Source of the DNA: an uncultured bacterium
GTDB taxonomy: Bacteria > Elusimicrobiota > Elusimicrobia > Elusimicrobiales > Elusimicrobiaceae
DNA: 64,000 nt
Assembly (NCBI GenBank): GCA_949298795.1
Contig: CASFXV010000002.1
Span: 1-64,000 of the forward strand
Direction of reading: 5' to 3'
The notes under the pieces were generated by a model. The model was given only the letters and a program-made list of their open reading frames with translations. It did no database searches and was not told the origin of the DNA. The position numbers and the translations under genes are program-made. Below, one piece after another: positions 36,842-44,612 of the stretch. Position 1 is the stretch's first letter, and every line of letters starts with the position of its first letter.

Positions 36842-37963
36842 TTACCATTTATAATAATCTTTATAGAAGAAAAACTTTTTCAATCCTTCTTCCAAATGTT
36901 CCGGCCCGTATGACGAAACATTCGTCCAGGAAATAAAACCATCAAAACCTTGGTTAAACAATTGCTGGGCATTGATTTGGTCTACCGTATACGCGCTGCA
37001 AACGATAACTGGCATCGTGTTGCCCGTGGCACGCAAACGGCGCATGCTTTCCAATACACTGCTGTTGGTAACGGTCAAATCTGTAATCAACAATCCATAT
37101 TCAGGGTTTGCGGCAATAGCTTTTACCGCTTCTTCCGCCGTATCAAAGAAGGAAAATTTCCATCCTTTAAATAATCCCTGTTGCTGCCATAACTTATATT
37201 GCTGCAAAACAGACGGGTCATCATTTACTACAGCCACCTGTAATTTTTCTGGCAAAGCCGCCTGCCGGGGAGGCCATGCCATGAAGGCCATTTGGTCAAA
37301 CCACATTTGATCAAACAAAAACTCTTCCCGCTGGAAGCGCCGTCCGACACGTTTTTGGGGCTCTTCATATACGCCTTTCAGCATAGGGTTTATTTCACCC
37401 ATTGCAAAATAAACATAACTCAACGCTTGTTTAAGGGGTTTATCATCCGGATATATTTTTTGCAAACTGCGCAATCTGAGCAATACGGTCTGCACCAAAT
37501 CCCCCAGAGGGCCTTTTTCCCCGAAAGAAAACCTAACCGGACCTTTAACAGATAAGGTATGGCTGTTATAAAACTTCTGAAGCTGTAAAAATTCTTCCAT
37601 CGCTTCCTGATATTTGCGGGAAAACGCAAACTCCTGCCCAGTAAAAGGGTGCCCTAACGCAGGAAGGGCTTGAGGCTGCGTAGGAACCACTTTTTGAAGC
37701 AAATGTTCCATCCGCTTAGAAGCCTCTCCTTGAGGCGTTTGCAAGGCATATTTCAACTGTTTTTCTTTAGCAACACGAATCTTCTGCGCTATTTGGGCTT
37801 CTTGGGCAGCCTTTTCCCCGCTGGAATATAAATGTTCCAAACGCTCCAACAAGCCGCCGGAGGCTGTGGTTTGGGCAGACTGAGCAGCCTTTTGGGCCAA
37901 AACCTTCCCGCCCCGCACTAACGGCTGCGCCTGCAGCATACACGTCAAACAGACGAAAGACAT
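36842..37963 (-). CDS. Receiver-domain family protein, paralogue D, start disrupted
   Basis: 373 residues as an open frame, but the true start was probably the ATG at 37986. That ATG is followed by six A and then stops at once. With one more A it would read MKKIVIVVMSFVCLTCMLQA, a textbook signal peptide joined to this frame. The body matches its siblings: helical module, FQREEFLFDQ, receiver-like domain with Asn247-Asp248-Asp249, Asp295 in LLITDLTVTN, Ser323 in VCSAYTVD and GFDGFISW at the Lys site. It ends FFFYKDYYKW. Either a pseudogene, a slippage-controlled gene, or an assembly error. Confidence 0.68.
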   Translation of the reverse strand: MSFVCLTCMLQAQPLVRGGKVLAQKAAQSAQTTASGGLLERLEHLYSSGEKAAQEAQIAQKIRVAKEKQLKYALQTPQGEASKRMEHLLQKVVPTQPQALPALGHPFTGQEFAFSRKYQEAMEEFLQLQKFYNSHTLSVKGPVRFSFGEKGPLGDLVQTVLLRLRSLQKIYPDDKPLKQALSYVYFAMGEINPMLKGVYEEPQKRVGRRFQREEFLFDQMWFDQMAFMAWPPRQAALPEKLQVAVVNDDPSVLQQYKLWQQQGLFKGWKFSFFDTAEEAVKAIAANPEYGLLITDLTVTNSSVLESMRRLRATGNTMPVIVCSAYTVDQINAQQLFNQGFDGFISWTNVSSYGPEHLEEGLKKFFFYKDYYKW

Positions 37964-37977
37964 TACAACTATTACTA

Positions 37978-37983
37978 TTTTTT
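37978..37983 (-). other. A6 homopolymer that breaks the start of paralogue D
   Basis: Six A (minus strand) directly after the ATG at 37986-37984. A seventh A would restore an uninterrupted signal peptide and reading frame. Confidence 0.6.
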
Positions 37984-38047
37984 CATATGATTTTACTCAT
38001 CGTTTTAGTTAAATATATTTATATTTTCTAACAAACGGAAACAAAAA

Positions 38048-38094
38048 ACCAGTGTCTTTAGGCCCAATATGCATATAGGTCTAAAGGCACCGGT
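38048..38094 (-). terminator. Imperfect hairpin terminator of the DUF1646 gene
   Basis: On the minus strand ACCGGTGCCTTTAG pairs with CTAAAGACACTGGT with one mismatch and one G-U pair, and is followed by six T. It lies 14 bases past the stop at 38108. Confidence 0.7.
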
Positions 38095-38107
38095 CAGAAC
38101 GAAACCT

Positions 38108-39157
38108 TTATAATAAAACGGAAAGCAAAATAAAGTAACCGCCCATCAGCCATAGCCCGGTTGGAACCGCCACTTTGGCCCATTCCCGGCTTTTAATGCC
38201 TAGTTTTTCCGCCGCCACGATGTTGGGCAAATTTCCCTGCACCAGCATACTGCCGCAAGCCGTAAAGCCGATCACCATAAAAAGCAGATCTTTAATGCCG
38301 ATATCCGGCACAATCTCTATGGCGGCCAGGGTGGCGTTGTCTATAATAACGGAAACGGAATTGGCTAAAAACAGAATTTTACCGCCCAAATGGGCAATCG
38401 TACTTTGGGCCAGCGGCCTAAGCCCCGCGCTGATAAGGTTTAACGCCGCCACAAACATGTACACGTGCATGGTGCGCTTTAACATGGAAACATACGTTTC
38501 TTTATCTTCCCGGATGTGCATTTGCATCGTGGTGCCGGCTTCCCGCACGCAATACCCGGCGGCTACCGCCAAAGCGGCAATGGCGGGAACAATCCACCAA
38601 AAGAAATGCCTGGTTAAAAAGAAAAAATCCGCATGATGGGGCGGCCCGGAAAGCGCATTATTAATAATTAAGCTTAACGGCTCCGCCAACGGGGTAAGCA
38701 CGGCCCCCAAGCCAATGGCGTAACAGGCAAAAACCGTTACTTTTACCGTGGTGTTTCTTTCCAACGCCACCACTTTTAATACCTCGGCCAGCACCAGGGC
38801 CGCCACCGTAACGCTGACCAAGCTGGAGCATATCCCCAATATAAATACCAAAAACGCAAAGCTAAACTGCGGTTCCACCCGTTTAAAAAATGCAAATAAA
38901 ACGCGGAAAATATAACGGGAATAATTGCCAAATATAACGCTGACCACAAGCACAATAAACGCCACATTCACCGGGGCGTTTAATGTCTCGTATATAAACT
39001 GGATACTCCACCCACCGCTGATGGTAACCGCCAACGCCCCTACGGAAAGCAAAAAAATTTCCAAATGGCTTTCCACCCATTTAGAAGTTAAAGGCCATAC
39101 CAGCAGGTTCACCACCACAACAGCCAGCAAAATATTTACCCAAAGAGAAGTTTCCAT
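38108..39157 (-). CDS. DUF1646-family putative cation transporter
   Basis: 349 residues, about ten helices, of the ion-transporter (IT) superfamily that includes NhaD and ArsB. Typical blocks are GLGAVLTPLAEPLSLI in the middle and the late SMLVQGNLPNIVAAEKLGI, the two pseudo-symmetric re-entrant regions. The substrate is unproven; Na+/H+ exchange is plausible for this superfamily. The ATG follows TAAAAT plus six bases (AAGTAT) with no ribosome site, another leaderless-type start. Single-gene unit. Confidence 0.75.
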   Translation of the reverse strand: METSLWVNILLAVVVVNLLVWPLTSKWVESHLEIFLLSVGALAVTISGGWSIQFIYETLNAPVNVAFIVLVVSVIFGNYSRYIFRVLFAFFKRVEPQFSFAFLVFILGICSSLVSVTVAALVLAEVLKVVALERNTTVKVTVFACYAIGLGAVLTPLAEPLSLIINNALSGPPHHADFFFLTRHFFWWIVPAIAALAVAAGYCVREAGTTMQMHIREDKETYVSMLKRTMHVYMFVAALNLISAGLRPLAQSTIAHLGGKILFLANSVSVIIDNATLAAIEIVPDIGIKDLLFMVIGFTACGSMLVQGNLPNIVAAEKLGIKSREWAKVAVPTGLWLMGGYFILLSVLL

Positions 39158-39253
39158 ATACTTATTTTACTAAAATACAACTGTTCAATTTAAACTTTAG
39201 TTGTAAACGTATTTAGTACAATAAATTTATCCAATCATAAAGGAGAAAACAAA

Positions 39254-39727
39254 ATGATAAAAAGAACTTGTGTTTTACTTTTTGCGATATGCGCGGCCGC
39301 CGCTGCTTTTGCCGCTGACACCTGCAACTGTGAAAAAGGTGATTTGGTTTGCGCCAGCGCCTGCACCCGCAGCAAACTAAACAGCGCCAAGCAGTCCGCC
39401 AAAGACAAAGTGTCCGCCGTTAAACAGGCGGCGGAAGATAAACAAGCCGCCGTAAAAGCCAGCCAAAAAAATAATGCCAACGCGGCAAAAGACGCCAAAG
39501 CGGCGTTAAATGACAAAAAAGAAGCCGCTCAAGCTAAGCTGGACGACATTAAACAAGCCGCTAAAGATAAAAAAGCGGCCGCCAAGCAAGCTTCTAAAGA
39601 CAAAAAGACTCAAGCCAAAGCGCGTGCCAAACAAAACAAAGAAAACGCCAAGTCCAAAGTGGAAGCCATTAAAAATCAGGCCAAATCCGAAGCCAATGCC
39701 TGGAAATCTTTAGGAAAGAGCAAATAA
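39254..39727 (+). CDS. Exported Lys/Ala-rich coiled-coil protein
   Basis: 157 residues. Signal peptide IKRTCVLLFAICAAAAAFA is followed by a short segment with four Cys (DTCNCEKGDLVCASACTR) and a ~110-residue tail made almost only of Lys, Ala, Asp, Gln and Asn (such as KQAAEDKQAAVKASQKNN). The tail resembles histone-H1-like or surface coiled-coil repeats, very basic and uninterrupted. AAAGGAG precedes the ATG. Its role is unknown; a periplasmic linker or polyanion-binding protein is a guess. The low-complexity composition means homology searches would be misleading. Confidence 0.7.
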   Translation: MIKRTCVLLFAICAAAAAFAADTCNCEKGDLVCASACTRSKLNSAKQSAKDKVSAVKQAAEDKQAAVKASQKNNANAAKDAKAALNDKKEAAQAKLDDIKQAAKDKKAAAKQASKDKKTQAKARAKQNKENAKSKVEAIKNQAKSEANAWKSLGKSK

Positions 39728-39757
39728 TCAAACCGGTTGGATACAAAAAACAAATGA

Positions 39758-40315
39758 TTAAATAATAATTAAACGCAGTGCCATAATTACCAGCAACAGC
39801 CCGGCAATAAACTCAAAGCGTTTGCTGGTGATAATTTTGGAATTTTGCCGCCCCAAATGAAACCCCAGCAACGTAAAACCAAACGTAATGGCCATTAAAA
39901 TTAAAATCTGCGGGAACCAGCCTTTTTGCATGGTATCGGCGGCAAACCCCACCAAAAAGGCGTTTAACCCAAACAAGGCGGATACTTTCACCAACTTGCG
40001 GTTATTATTTACTTCTTCTTCCGTAAAACTGGGGGATTTTTCTACCGATTCCAACATAAATTTAATCCCCAACAGCAATATAAAGGCAAACGCCACCCAA
40101 TTTTGGGCAAGGTAAATCCAGTCATTAAATATAATGGCGCTGATTAAATACCCAAAACCAAAAAGCAACGCATTAAAAGCGGAAAAAAATACGGCCAATT
40201 TAATGGAAAAAATATTCTTTACCTCCGTCTTCATCTTTAGAGAAGACATATTGGCCGAAACCATATTATCCACACAAATGCACAGAAAAATAATTGTAAT
40301 TGCGATAATGCCCAT
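39758..40315 (-). CDS. MntP-like (DUF204) membrane protein
   Basis: 185 residues, six helices. The start CICVDNMVSANMSS corresponds to the SMDAFAVS motif of the MntP manganese exporter, with Asp and Asn retained; the second repeat has LVGFAADTMQ. Probably a manganese or related divalent-cation efflux pump, but more divergent than the neighbouring copy. AAGGAG upstream. No yybP-ykoY riboswitch fits in the short gap. Confidence 0.65.
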   Translation of the reverse strand: MGIIAITIIFLCICVDNMVSANMSSLKMKTEVKNIFSIKLAVFFSAFNALLFGFGYLISAIIFNDWIYLAQNWVAFAFILLLGIKFMLESVEKSPSFTEEEVNNNRKLVKVSALFGLNAFLVGFAADTMQKGWFPQILILMAITFGFTLLGFHLGRQNSKIITSKRFEFIAGLLLVIMALRLIII

Positions 40316-40349
40316 ATATTCTCCTTGCCTTTAAGTAAGTTGCCAAATT

Positions 40350-40937
40350 CTACCAAATGCCCAGGCCTTCCAGCAAGAGTTTAAGCCCAATAAAAACCAA
40401 GGCAACGCCGCCCAAGGCTTCCATTATTTTACCAAACCTCCGCCCCAACTGGGCCCCCAGCCAAAACCCGCAGCAGCTGGTAACCATCACGCACACGGTT
40501 AAAGCCGCTGCCGTAAGTCCAAACGGAGCCGGCGTGAAAGAAAGCCCCACCCCCGCCAGCAAAGCGTCTAAACTGGTGGCTACCGCCAAAGCGATAATGG
40601 TTTTAGGCGTATTTAAACGGCAAAGGCTGGAGGAGGAGGCGCTTTCCTCCCGCTCAAAGGAGCCTTTTATCATCCGCCCGCCGATAAAAGCCAACACGGC
40701 AAAGGAAATCCAGTGGTCAAACCGGTCTATATGCTTGCCCAGCTGGGCCCCGCATAACCAGCCGGAAGAAAACATAATAAAATGCGCCAGCGCAAATGAA
40801 AAGCTAACCCCCAGCACCGTGCGCACGCGCAGGCGGCAATGTTCCGCACATCCGGCAGCAATGGTTACCGCAAAGTTATCCATAGAAAGGCTCAGCGCCA
40901 CCAGCAGGCTAGACCATATTTGCATATACATTATCAT
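40350..40937 (-). CDS. Manganese efflux pump MntP family
   Basis: 195 residues (start could also be Met3 or Met5). It has both family motifs: ALSLSMDNFAVTIAAG in repeat one and ATSLDALLAGVGLSF in repeat two, with the paired Asp residues needed for Mn2+ export in MntP. Six helices. It lies 34 bases upstream of the first MntP-like gene in the same direction, so the two may form a heteromeric or redundant pair. Confidence 0.8.
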   Translation of the reverse strand: MIMYMQIWSSLLVALSLSMDNFAVTIAAGCAEHCRLRVRTVLGVSFSFALAHFIMFSSGWLCGAQLGKHIDRFDHWISFAVLAFIGGRMIKGSFEREESASSSSLCRLNTPKTIIALAVATSLDALLAGVGLSFTPAPFGLTAAALTVCVMVTSCCGFWLGAQLGRRFGKIMEALGGVALVFIGLKLLLEGLGIW

Positions 40938-40981
40938 AACATTTTTTATAAGATAGAATGGAATAAGGGAGCTCTCACTTT

Positions 40982-42193
40982 ATGGAAACATTAAAAGAAC
41001 TGTATAAAATAGGAACCGGCCCTTCCAGCAGCCACACCATGGGCCCCCGCAAAGCGGCGGACGCTTTTAACCGCAACCACCCGCAGGCCAGCTCTTTTAG
41101 AGCCACGCTGTACGGCTCTTTGGCCGCCACGGGCAAAGGCCACTTGACCGATTTTACCGTAAAAGAAGCCTTCTACCCCAAACCGGTGGAAATTGTATGG
41201 GAAGAAAAAACCTTTCTCCCCCGCCACCCCAACGCCATGAAGCTGGAAGCGCTGGACCAAGCCGGCCACGTCACCGCCCAGCAAACCATTTACAGTGTAG
41301 GCGGCGGGGCCATACGCACCGATGAAGATTTTGACAAAGAACCCAAACAAGTCTATCCGCATAAATCCATGAACGAAATTCTGCAATATACTTCTGAAAA
41401 GCGCATGCTTCTGTGGGAATATGTGGAAGAATTTGAGGGTACGGAAATTTGGGGCTACTTAGACACGGTTTGGAAAGCCATGCAGGACACCATGGCCCGC
41501 GGGCTGGAAAAACGCGGCGTACTGCCTGGCTCTTTAAATTTGGAACGCAAAGCCCGCCGGTATTTATATAAAGCGGAAAGCTCCCCCCAATACCTAAGAA
41601 GAATGAATAATTTGTTTTCTTACGCGCTGGCGTGCTCGGAAGAGAACGCCGCCGGCGGCATTGTGGTTACGGCGCCCACCTGCGGTTCCTGCGGGGTGCT
41701 TCCGGCCGTACTGCGCCTTGTCAAAGAAATTTGTGAATTTGAAGACATTACCATTTTGCATGCGCTGGCTACCGCCAGCTTATTTGGCAATATGGCCAAA
41801 ATGAACGCCTCCATATCCGGAGCCGAAGTGGGCTGCCAGGGGGAAGTGGGCGTGGCCTGCGCCATGGCGGCCGCCGCCACCTGCCAGCTGGAAGGGGGCG
41901 ACAACAAACGCATAGAATACGCCGCTGAAATGGGGTTGGAACACCACCTGGGCCTGACGTGTGACCCGGTGGAAGGGCTTGTGCAAATACCCTGTATAGA
42001 GCGCAACGCGCTGGCCGCGTCCCGCGCGCTGGACTGCGCCACCTATTCTTTAATGTCAGACGGGCACAACCGCGTTTCTTATGATGATGTTCTTATCACC
42101 ATGATGCAAACCGGCCTGGATATGGACACTGATTACCGCGAAACCGCACACGGCGGTTTAGCCAAACTATTCCAACGGTTTAAAAACCGTTAA
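40982..42193 (+). CDS. L-serine ammonia-lyase, iron-sulfur type (single chain)
   Basis: Deaminates serine to pyruvate and ammonia with a [4Fe-4S] cluster. The N-terminal beta domain starts with GPSSSHTMGPRKAA; the alpha domain has TAPTCGSCGVLPAVL, GCQGEVGVACAMAAAATCQL and GLTCDPVEGLVQIPC, which carry the cluster cysteines. 403 residues is about 50 fewer than E. coli SdaA; the beta domain is short. It feeds serine into pyruvate fermentation. It heads a three-gene unit with the nitroreductase and carboxypeptidase genes. Confidence 0.92.
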   Translation: METLKELYKIGTGPSSSHTMGPRKAADAFNRNHPQASSFRATLYGSLAATGKGHLTDFTVKEAFYPKPVEIVWEEKTFLPRHPNAMKLEALDQAGHVTAQQTIYSVGGGAIRTDEDFDKEPKQVYPHKSMNEILQYTSEKRMLLWEYVEEFEGTEIWGYLDTVWKAMQDTMARGLEKRGVLPGSLNLERKARRYLYKAESSPQYLRRMNNLFSYALACSEENAAGGIVVTAPTCGSCGVLPAVLRLVKEICEFEDITILHALATASLFGNMAKMNASISGAEVGCQGEVGVACAMAAAATCQLEGGDNKRIEYAAEMGLEHHLGLTCDPVEGLVQIPCIERNALAASRALDCATYSLMSDGHNRVSYDDVLITMMQTGLDMDTDYRETAHGGLAKLFQRFKNR

Positions 42194-42202
42194 GGAGGAA
42201 CC

Positions 42203-42712
42203 ATGAACACATTGGAAGTGATTTCTAAACGGCGCAGCATACGCCAATACAAACCGGGGGAAATTTCTCAACAGAAAATAGAAATTTTATTAAAGGCGGC
42301 CATGTCCGCCCCTACCGCCCGCAACTGCCAGGAATGGGAATTTGTAGTGGTGCGGGATAAAAATATGTTTAAAAAAATGATGGAAATACACCCCTACGCC
42401 CGCATGCTGGAACATGCGGACTGCGCCATCATCGTTTGCGGCAACACCCAGCGAGAACACGCCCCCGGCTATTGGCTGGCGGACTGCGGCGCAGCTACCC
42501 AAAACATTCTGCTGGCCGCCACGGAACTGGGCATTGGCAGCGTGTGGCTGGGCGTATACCCCAATCAGGAACGTATGGACGGTTTAAGCCGCCTGTTAAA
42601 ACTGCCGGAATACGTTAAACCGTTAAATATTGTTTCTTTAGGTATGCCGGCCGAACACCCGGCTGAAGTGGACCGCTTTGATCCGGCTAAAGTACATTAC
42701 GAATTATGGTAA
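42203..42712 (+). CDS. Nitroreductase-family flavoprotein
   Basis: 169 residues. FMN-binding start RRSIRQYKPGEIS, then AMSAPTARNCQEWEFVVV, a central WLADCGAATQNILLAATELGIGSVWLG and a late VSLGMPAE, all usual for compact nitroreductase-fold enzymes. NAD(P)H-dependent reduction of an unknown acceptor. AAGGAGG lies before the ATG, nine bases after the serine dehydratase stop. Confidence 0.88.
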   Translation: MNTLEVISKRRSIRQYKPGEISQQKIEILLKAAMSAPTARNCQEWEFVVVRDKNMFKKMMEIHPYARMLEHADCAIIVCGNTQREHAPGYWLADCGAATQNILLAATELGIGSVWLGVYPNQERMDGLSRLLKLPEYVKPLNIVSLGMPAEHPAEVDRFDPAKVHYELW

Positions 42713-43482
42713 AAAAAACAATTTACGCTGGCACTTTTCTATGCTTGCTGGGCATCACTCTTGGCGGATGCAGCCGACAAAAGGAAACAAGCCAAACGTT
42801 CAAACCGAAGGCTGAATTTTCACCCATATGTGAAGCGTTAATAGCCAATGCGGATAAAGAAGCCCTGCGTGCGGCTTATATCCCTTTGCTTGCCAAACAG
42901 GAGCTGCTGGCATTAGTGGATGAAAAATACGGCCTGCCGCAAGATTATATCCCGCAAGATTTGGTGGGACAAGGCAAAATCCGCCTGCGGGCGGAAACCT
43001 ATCAATGGATGAAAACCATGCAAGAAGCCGCTAAAAAAGACGGGATTAATCTTTTTCCCATATCGGCCTACCGCTCCTATGCCTATCAACAAGGCTTAAA
43101 AGAGCGGACCAAAAATCCGGCCTATGTGGCGTCCCCCGGGCATTCCCAACACCAACTAGGCACAGCTATTGATTTTAATACCGTCAACACCAAAGACGAA
43201 AACATCCCCGCCTTGCAATGGCTTAAAAAACACGCCGGGGAATATGGTTTTAGTTTGTCTTTTCCCAAAGGAAAAGAAGCGGAAACCGGCTACCCTTACG
43301 AAGCCTGGCATTACCGCTACATTTCTAAAGAAGGCGTAGCTTTGCAAGATGCGTTTTTTGGCGGGAATCAACACAAGATGTTATTGTTTTTAAACGCCTG
43401 CCTGTGGACGCCAGAAGAAACATTGGGCCGCATAGAGACGGAACTGGCAGCCGCAACGGACCTTGTCCAAAATAAACAATAA
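42706..43482 (+). CDS. D-alanyl-D-alanine carboxypeptidase, M15B (VanY-like) lipoprotein
   Basis: 258 residues. Lipoprotein signal ending LGGC with lipidated Cys22. The M15B zinc signature is complete: SAYRSY, His149 and Asp156 in SQHQLGTAID, Glu199 and His202 in YEAWHYRY. It trims the terminal D-Ala of peptidoglycan stem peptides in the periplasm. It overlaps the nitroreductase gene by 7 bases, so it is co-translated despite unrelated function. Confidence 0.9.
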   Translation: MVKKTIYAGTFLCLLGITLGGCSRQKETSQTFKPKAEFSPICEALIANADKEALRAAYIPLLAKQELLALVDEKYGLPQDYIPQDLVGQGKIRLRAETYQWMKTMQEAAKKDGINLFPISAYRSYAYQQGLKERTKNPAYVASPGHSQHQLGTAIDFNTVNTKDENIPALQWLKKHAGEYGFSLSFPKGKEAETGYPYEAWHYRYISKEGVALQDAFFGGNQHKMLLFLNACLWTPEETLGRIETELAAATDLVQNKQ

Positions 43483-43621
43483 GGCAAATGACGCCGCTGC
43501 CGGCAGAACCGGTATATTGTATTTTAAAACAACAAATACATAGCGGCTGGACTTTCACCTTATGAAAATAGTAAAATAAAAAATATAGTTTAGGTTTTTC
43601 CCCTAAACATTCCCGATTTAT

Positions 43622-43699
43622 GGTGGATGTAGCTCAGCTGGTTAGAGCGCCGGTCTGTGGAACCGGAGGTCGCGGGTTCAAATCTCGTCATCCACCCCA
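43622..43699 (+). tRNA. tRNA-His (GTG), CCA encoded
   Basis: Full cloverleaf: acceptor GTGGATG / CATCCAC with the extra 5' G typical of tRNA-His at 43622, D arm GCTCAGCTGGTTAGAGC, anticodon arm CCGGT-CTGTGGA-ACCGG (anticodon GTG), T arm CGGGTTCAAATCTCG, and encoded CCA at 43697-43699. The A+T-rich accessory island begins just after it. Confidence 0.97.
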
Positions 43700-43754
43700 T
43701 ATTTACTTCCATCGAACCTTTGGTGGGATTTTTTAATGCCTTTTTAGCTTGTTT

Positions 43755-43782
43755 ATCCCCGACTATCGTCGGGGATTTTTTA
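43755..43782 (+). terminator. Terminator of tRNA-His
   Basis: Stem ATCCCCGAC / GTCGGGGAT, loop TATC, followed by six T. Confidence 0.88.
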
Positions 43783-43846
43783 CTTTGGGACGCTCCAGGG
43801 TAAGCGGATACTTTTGCCTATGGTGCATTTGGGCCCCAAAAGCAAG

Positions 43847-43880
43847 GGAAAAAGGTATCTTTGTATCCTTTTGCCCTTCA
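43847..43880 (-). terminator. Imperfect hairpin after the HNH gene
   Basis: AGGG-A-AAAAGG at the left pairs with CCTTTT-G-CCCT at the right around a short loop. On the minus strand it lies just past the HNH endonuclease stop, so it is a possible terminator. Confidence 0.4.
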
Positions 43881-43896
43881 TTTAACTACCCGAAAT

Positions 43897-44529
43897 TTAA
43901 TTTTGCATGTTCTTCAACCTATTTTTTAAAATATCAACTGCATTTTTAGAAGGGATACGGTGCAACATCCGATGGCAGTTGGAACATACTAAAATCAAAT
44001 CTTCTAATTTCGTTTTATGTAACCCTTTTGCCTCTGCTAATGGAACAATATGGTGGGCTTCTATAAAATTTTTTCCCACATTTCCATAAACCTTTTCAAA
44101 ATTGAAATGGCAGATTTCGCACTCTAATTCGCCTTTTAAAGCGGTCTGTTGTTTCTTTTTATTTACAATACATCTATTCCGTTCATACAATAAATGTGTG
44201 ACCGTAACCTGCTTGCCCTCTTCAGCATTTACAATTTCCTGAAAATACCAGGGGATTGCATATTCCTGCCACACCTGCTTATCTAATTTGCTGACATGGG
44301 ACAACCCTTTTTGGTTTAGAAGACTTGTAAAATTGCCCAATTTCATGGCAATACTAGCCGCAGAAGGATATGTCTCTCTCTTCCTTTCTATTGCCTCTCT
44401 TTTAAATAATTCTGCCAACTCAAGAACTTTAACATTGTTTTTGGATAAATTTTTATTTTCATTTTTCAAAAACAATTTCAAAACAGCAACCGTTTCTTCT
44501 TTATTCCATAAATGTTTAAGCGTTCCCAT
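43897..44529 (-). CDS. HNH endonuclease
   Basis: 210 residues. The N-terminal half is helical (KEETVAVLKLFLKNENKNL, YPSAASIAMKLGNFTSLLNQ), a region also seen in HNH-type restriction-like proteins. The C-terminal half is an HNH nuclease with zinc ribbon: CEICHF, then IEAHHIVPLAE (catalytic His pair) and LILVCSNCHRMLHR. AGAGGT upstream. A+T-rich codon use unlike the core genes. A stand-alone type IV-like restriction nuclease is plausible, by family. Confidence 0.85.
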   Translation of the reverse strand: MGTLKHLWNKEETVAVLKLFLKNENKNLSKNNVKVLELAELFKREAIERKRETYPSAASIAMKLGNFTSLLNQKGLSHVSKLDKQVWQEYAIPWYFQEIVNAEEGKQVTVTHLLYERNRCIVNKKKQQTALKGELECEICHFNFEKVYGNVGKNFIEAHHIVPLAEAKGLHKTKLEDLILVCSNCHRMLHRIPSKNAVDILKNRLKNMQN

Positions 44530-44600
44530 ATCAACTAACCTCTTGTTTTTTCCAAACTATAATTTATCTATACCAAATCTATATCTTCAGCGGGAAATGT

Positions 44601-44606
44601 TATAAT
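44601..44606 (+). promoter_or_regulatory. Leaderless -10 box of the NERD gene
   Basis: TATAAT followed by six bases (GGGCAT) and the ATG at 44613, without a ribosome site. Confidence 0.55.
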
Positions 44607-44612
44607 GGGCAT

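Noticed and set aside
40316-40981. Manganese (yybP-ykoY) riboswitch near the MntP genes
   Set aside because: The gaps before both genes are under 50 bases and show none of its conserved motifs.
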